Shown here piece by piece: positions 60,308 to 64,000 of a stretch of DNA of 64,000 nucleotides (the first letter of the stretch is position 1; the number at the start of each line of letters is the position of its first letter). The notes below the pieces were generated by a model. The model searched no databases, was not told where the DNA came from, and was given only the letters and a program-made list of their open reading frames with translations. A program made the position numbers and the translations under genes. Source of the DNA: Tetmemena sp. SeJ-2015 (taxonomy: Eukaryota > Ciliophora > Spirotrichea > Sporadotrichida > Oxytrichidae). The stretch lies in the NCBI GenBank assembly GCA_027382625.1, contig JAJKFJ010022350.1:49913-113912 (forward strand). Direction: 5' to 3'.

Positions 60308-60523
60308 TCATACTTTTAAATCCTAGGCAGTCGAAGTCTGAGATATTGGGTTGAATTTATTACCATTTGATTAAGCATTAAATTCTAATTAACATTAATC
60401 CTTGAAAATTCTTCGTAGTAGGTCTGTGTAGAGAGTTACCTCGGTCATAAGTTTTTGAACTTAGTTAATTTCTTGGTTCGGATTTTGCTACATGAAAATC
60501 TCTTCATAGACATCTCCTTTCAT
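60308..60523 (-). CDS. Short minus-strand MDS-like frame
   Basis: ATG at 60523 gives MKGDVYEEIFMQQNPNQEIN, then VQKLMTEVTLYTDLLRRIFK and a polar end before TGA 60308-60310; 71 codons. Composition is clearly protein-like. It could be a small protein or one MDS of a larger gene. No family is recognised. Confidence 0.45.
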
Positions 60524-62395
60524 AATGGCAGTAGAACAGACTCATATTAAAATTAAGGAGGCTATTTTACAAGCCCATATTGGGCTACCTACTTCACAAT
60601 TTAACGGCCAACAACTTACAAAACTTCCTTTATTACTTTAAATTAATTCCCATTTTCTTTTAAATTTTAACTATAAAGAACAGGAAAATTAAAAGATAAA
60701 TATTTTTTTAAAAATGGTATAAGAAAGTTTTATTTTTAAGAAGAATACAAATTATAAATCGAACATTATATCGTATCTCTAATTTAATGACAATTATAAA
60801 TTTATCAATTGCTCAAATTTTAATTAGTTTGATCTTTTGAAATAAATAATCATTCTATCATATTAAGGAGTCAGTTGCACTTATAAGCTAATCCTAATTG
60901 GCTATGAAAATATTTGGGAATTAAATTTTTCGATTTTTCGATGATAGTTCACTTTACTATAATTATAATCAAAAAGTTTTAAATATATTAATTAGTAGTT
61001 TCCTTATTATATTTCATGTACTTTGACCTATGAATAGCAGATTTATATACTAGCTCAGTTATCATAGTCACGAGTACTAGAGTTCTTCATGTATTTAATT
61101 TATATGACTCTCTCTTAAACTTAATTTTGGCCTATGAATAATTTTGTTTAATCTATTTTATAATTTAATTTAGATGTTTAAATTGCGTCTTGCAATAGAT
61201 CAGTGAGTACATATATGATTAAGCAAGAGATTAGGATAAAATAAAATTAGCAAATACTTTTTTTTAGATGAAATAGTTAAAATCATTATAAAAAAGTTCC
61301 TTATTTTAATTGTCTATTTTTCTCTCTCTAGAAAATTACTTGACTTGCTTATAAATATAAAAAATCAATTCAATTTTTTAGCAAATATTGAAGGATTTTC
61401 CATTTTACTTGCTTTTTTTCAAATAAATTTATAGAAAATCAATTTCTGCTTTTATTTAAAGAAGAGATGAATTTTTAAAAGAAATTCGAATATATATATC
61501 TTATATTTTAGATGATGATATCTTTGCCCAATTTGATTTTATTCTTTCTTATTTCTCTGTTGGGTTCTGAGAGAACATAGTAAACTACCAGGTATAAGTA
61601 TAAGATTTTAGTTTTCACTTAAATTGATTTTATTTTCAATTAAATTGCACTAAAACTTCAAAGAATTGATAGTTTTAAATTTTAGATTGAGTATAGAGGC
61701 AGATTGGAGAGCATTTAAGTTTGCAAAAATATAAATGTCACAATTCCTTTCTTCTCATTTGTTTCTAAAGAGTTATCATGCATTTTTATATCAATTTAAG
61801 AGAGAGAGAGAGAAAAAATAATGCCACTTAAAATCAAAATATATAATAAGGATAAAATTATTTAATTAGTTCATCTAATCGAAATCTTGCTGAAAGTTTT
61901 TATAACTTTTTAGCATCCATTTATTTAATCTTTGCAGTAATTAGAGCTGAGAATTTAAAGGAAAATTAAATTAATTTAAATATTAAATTAATATGGATTA
62001 ATGAATTGCAGTTGAAATGTGTCCTAATTATTACACCATTTTATTAATATTCAAAATCTAAAATTTAATATCCTAGTAATTTTTTGCGGAGTGCTCAGCG
62101 AAGAGTTATAAGCGACGCCAAATTTTTAAAGTAAGCTTTTGGAGTATAGGAACTTACGTGCATCATATCTCGCTGCTGAGATGTGCTGAGTCGATGATTA
62201 AAGAAGAAAATCATATAATTTTTTTTATAAGCTTTCGAAAAAGCTACAGATCAGGAAGAGAATATACGATTTCAACTTCCAAAAAGCAGAAAATTCCCAT
62301 TTATTAGTTTTAATCAATAACTAATTTTAATTAAATTGTCTGCTTTAATTATCTTATCGTTTAATGAAGATTAGATTTAAATCAATATTTTTGAA
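60524..62395. other. AT-rich non-coding DNA
   Basis: No reliable frame. A palindrome, AGCCCATATTGGGCT, lies at 60582-60596. A purine (AG)n run is at about 61801-61812. Confidence 0.4.
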
Positions 62396-63960
62396 TATCC
62401 TTGTCAACAGCCATTAAAGAAATCAAAATTCCCAGGCAAAGAAGCATGTGTAGGTTTGAAATGAAAATGAAGGTCTTAAAATCTCTGACAGCCTTCTTAA
62501 TTCTGAAGTAGATTGAGAGTGAGTAGACTATGTAGATAAGATCTAAGTAAAAATATAAATCTACACAGCAGGCAATAAGTATATAAATTAAAAAAATGGT
62601 ATTTGTTTATTCATAAATAACGACAATTGGCACGCTGTATTCAATAATGAAGGGGCCGATATCTATCCCGGGAGCCCCCACAGAGGTCTGAAAATAAGTG
62701 TGACTGTTCCTTCCTTATTGCAAACTCTCGTTTGTAAAGTCTAATTAGTTTTATTTAGAGAGAGGAGGATATTCCATTCTAAATTATTAATGTGAGGAAT
62801 TTGTGTTGAAGCACAATTTATTTCAAATTTGATCAAAAAAGTAAAAGTTATATATGACTATAAGAAATTTGGTAGGATCATCATAAAATATAGCAAATTT
62901 ATATTTGAATATATTATTTCTTTAATGAACTAAAGGTCGTATAATTAATTTTTCTTATTGAACAAGGAAAGGGGATCTTTTTATTTTCAAATCTAAAATT
63001 ATCCCGAAAATATATATGACTATTTTAAAATCTTAATTAACTATTTAAATATAAAAAACTCAATAATTTTAGAGATGAAAAATGAATAAAAGGATGATAG
63101 TGATATATGAACACTTATAATGATTATAAGATTATGCTTGATATATTAATCAGTACATTGACTTAAACTACGAAAATTAGAGAATTGATTGCTTTAAGCT
63201 CTCTTCGATATTCAAAATTATAATTATAAAATTTTTTAAAAATTAAGATATCCTTCATCTACGCTTCCTCATTATCATATACTTTCAGGTGACTAGCAAG
63301 CTTATTTTTGAAGTAAGGGCTCTTATTACCTTAAGATATGTAAAGATCCTCAGAGTTCTTTATAGATAGGTCACTTTCGAGATTAAAAACTTTAACTTTT
63401 ATATACATATCTTTAAGATCCTGATTCATTTGAGGCTTGGTGAAATTTGAAGTCGCTTCTAACTTCCCTTTCTTAAAGTTGGTTTTCTAAACTTAAATAA
63501 GATAATAAAAGAGTAATTATCGATATCTTATCAAAGTATTTAATTGATCTGAGATGAAAAGAGCAACTCTTGTGATTACACTCTCCTTCTACTCATTGAA
63601 ACTTTTTCATTAGGCTGTCTAGTAGGTTTAAATAAGCCAAGAGCAAATAATATAACTAATAATTTTGTATGAAATACTAGAGCCAGTTTGATAAATTCAT
63701 CATGCTCGATAATCGTATTTCGGCGACTCTAAATATAAAAATAATCATTAAAATTTAGACTTCTATAATGGCTTGCGAATTCAGTATTAGATTATAGGTC
63801 AAGCGTTTCGTCAAGATTAGATCTAATATTATCTTTATTTTAGTTTCTTGCGATCCTAGCTATTTGGCTTACCCCGTCCCCGGCATTCATATAATTTCTA
63901 TTCTACTCCTCATCAATGATAAGGAAAATAATGCTTCAAAATAGATTTTCTGAAATAAAT
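62396..63960 (-). CDS. Membrane protein in several MDS-like pieces
   Basis: Minus-strand pieces in consistent order. 63.95-63.54 kb: polar start (EEQNRNYMNAGDGVSQIAR), then FIKLALVFHTKLLVILFALG, a probable membrane helix, then KVSMSRRRVQSQELL. 63.49-63.24 kb: soluble stretch with DMYIKVKVFNLESDLSIKNS and NKSPYFKNKLASHLKVYDNE. 62.72-62.40 kb: GAPGIDIGPFIIEYSVPIVV and two helices (VDLYFYLDLIYIVYSLSIYF, LHMLLCLGILISLMAV). The gaps between pieces are AT-rich and likely IESs or introns. Topology is inferred. The last piece resembles the 53.8 kb fragment. No stop is found in the window for certain. Confidence 0.4.
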
Positions 63961-64000
63961 ATTTTTGAAGGTGCAGATCCGAATTCAAGCTTTGTTCTGA

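Overview
The window reads as germline (micronuclear) DNA of a spirotrich ciliate, most likely an oxytrichid such as Oxytricha, Stylonychia or a relative. Four observations support this. (1) Long protein-like frames appear only if TAA and TAG are read as glutamine and TGA as the single stop. (2) Genes are cut by short AT-rich segments bounded by 4-8 bp direct repeats (pointers) whose removal restores the frame, as expected for MDS/IES organisation. (3) Introns are very short (36-42 nt, GT...AG). (4) Two degenerate telomere-bearing elements (TBE) end in G4T4-type telomeric repeats. I see no rRNA, CRISPR or convincing tRNA.

Layout. 0-6 kb: leucine-rich-repeat gene pieces and a long uncharacterised plus-strand gene, with a homopolymer-distorted block at 1.85-2.5 kb. 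6.0-10.3 kb: a nearly full-length decayed TBE. 10.7-16.2 kb: plus-strand coding stretches of unknown function with two (AT)n tracts. 16.7-21.2 kb: small unknown genes on both strands. 21.2-24.5 kb: a long plus-strand coiled-coil gene. 25.0-26.7 kb: a CEP135/BLD10-like basal-body protein. 26.8-30.2 kb: two unknown minus-strand genes. 30.5-43.6 kb: three large minus-strand membrane proteins, a TRP-like cation channel and two adjacent related multi-pass proteins. 43.7-47.9 kb: a Lys-rich coiled-coil gene divergent from a U1A/U2B''-type snRNP protein. 48.1-53.6 kb: a gene with a possible C2H2 finger, and a possible OB-fold protein. 53.8-57.4 kb: membrane-protein pieces and an intact 466-residue frame. 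58.5-59.9 kb: an internally deleted TBE. 60.3-64 kb: sparse minus-strand pieces of a membrane protein.

Most genes contain single-base frameshifts every few hundred bases, often at homopolymers, and the two TBE copies differ mainly by indels. I read these largely as consensus errors in a long-read assembly, though very short IESs or decay could account for some. Coordinates of fragmented genes are therefore outer limits of coding evidence, not exact CDS boundaries. The germline-only interest centres on three things: the uninterrupted 466-residue frame followed by stem-loops and an (ATT)n tail, a tandem duplication of a coding segment with mostly synonymous differences, and a TBE deletion derivative carrying an accidental fusion frame. 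Shared functions suggested by the named genes are cilia (CEP135) and membrane signalling (channel and receptor-like proteins). No operons are expected, because in the somatic nucleus such genes lie on separate gene-sized chromosomes.
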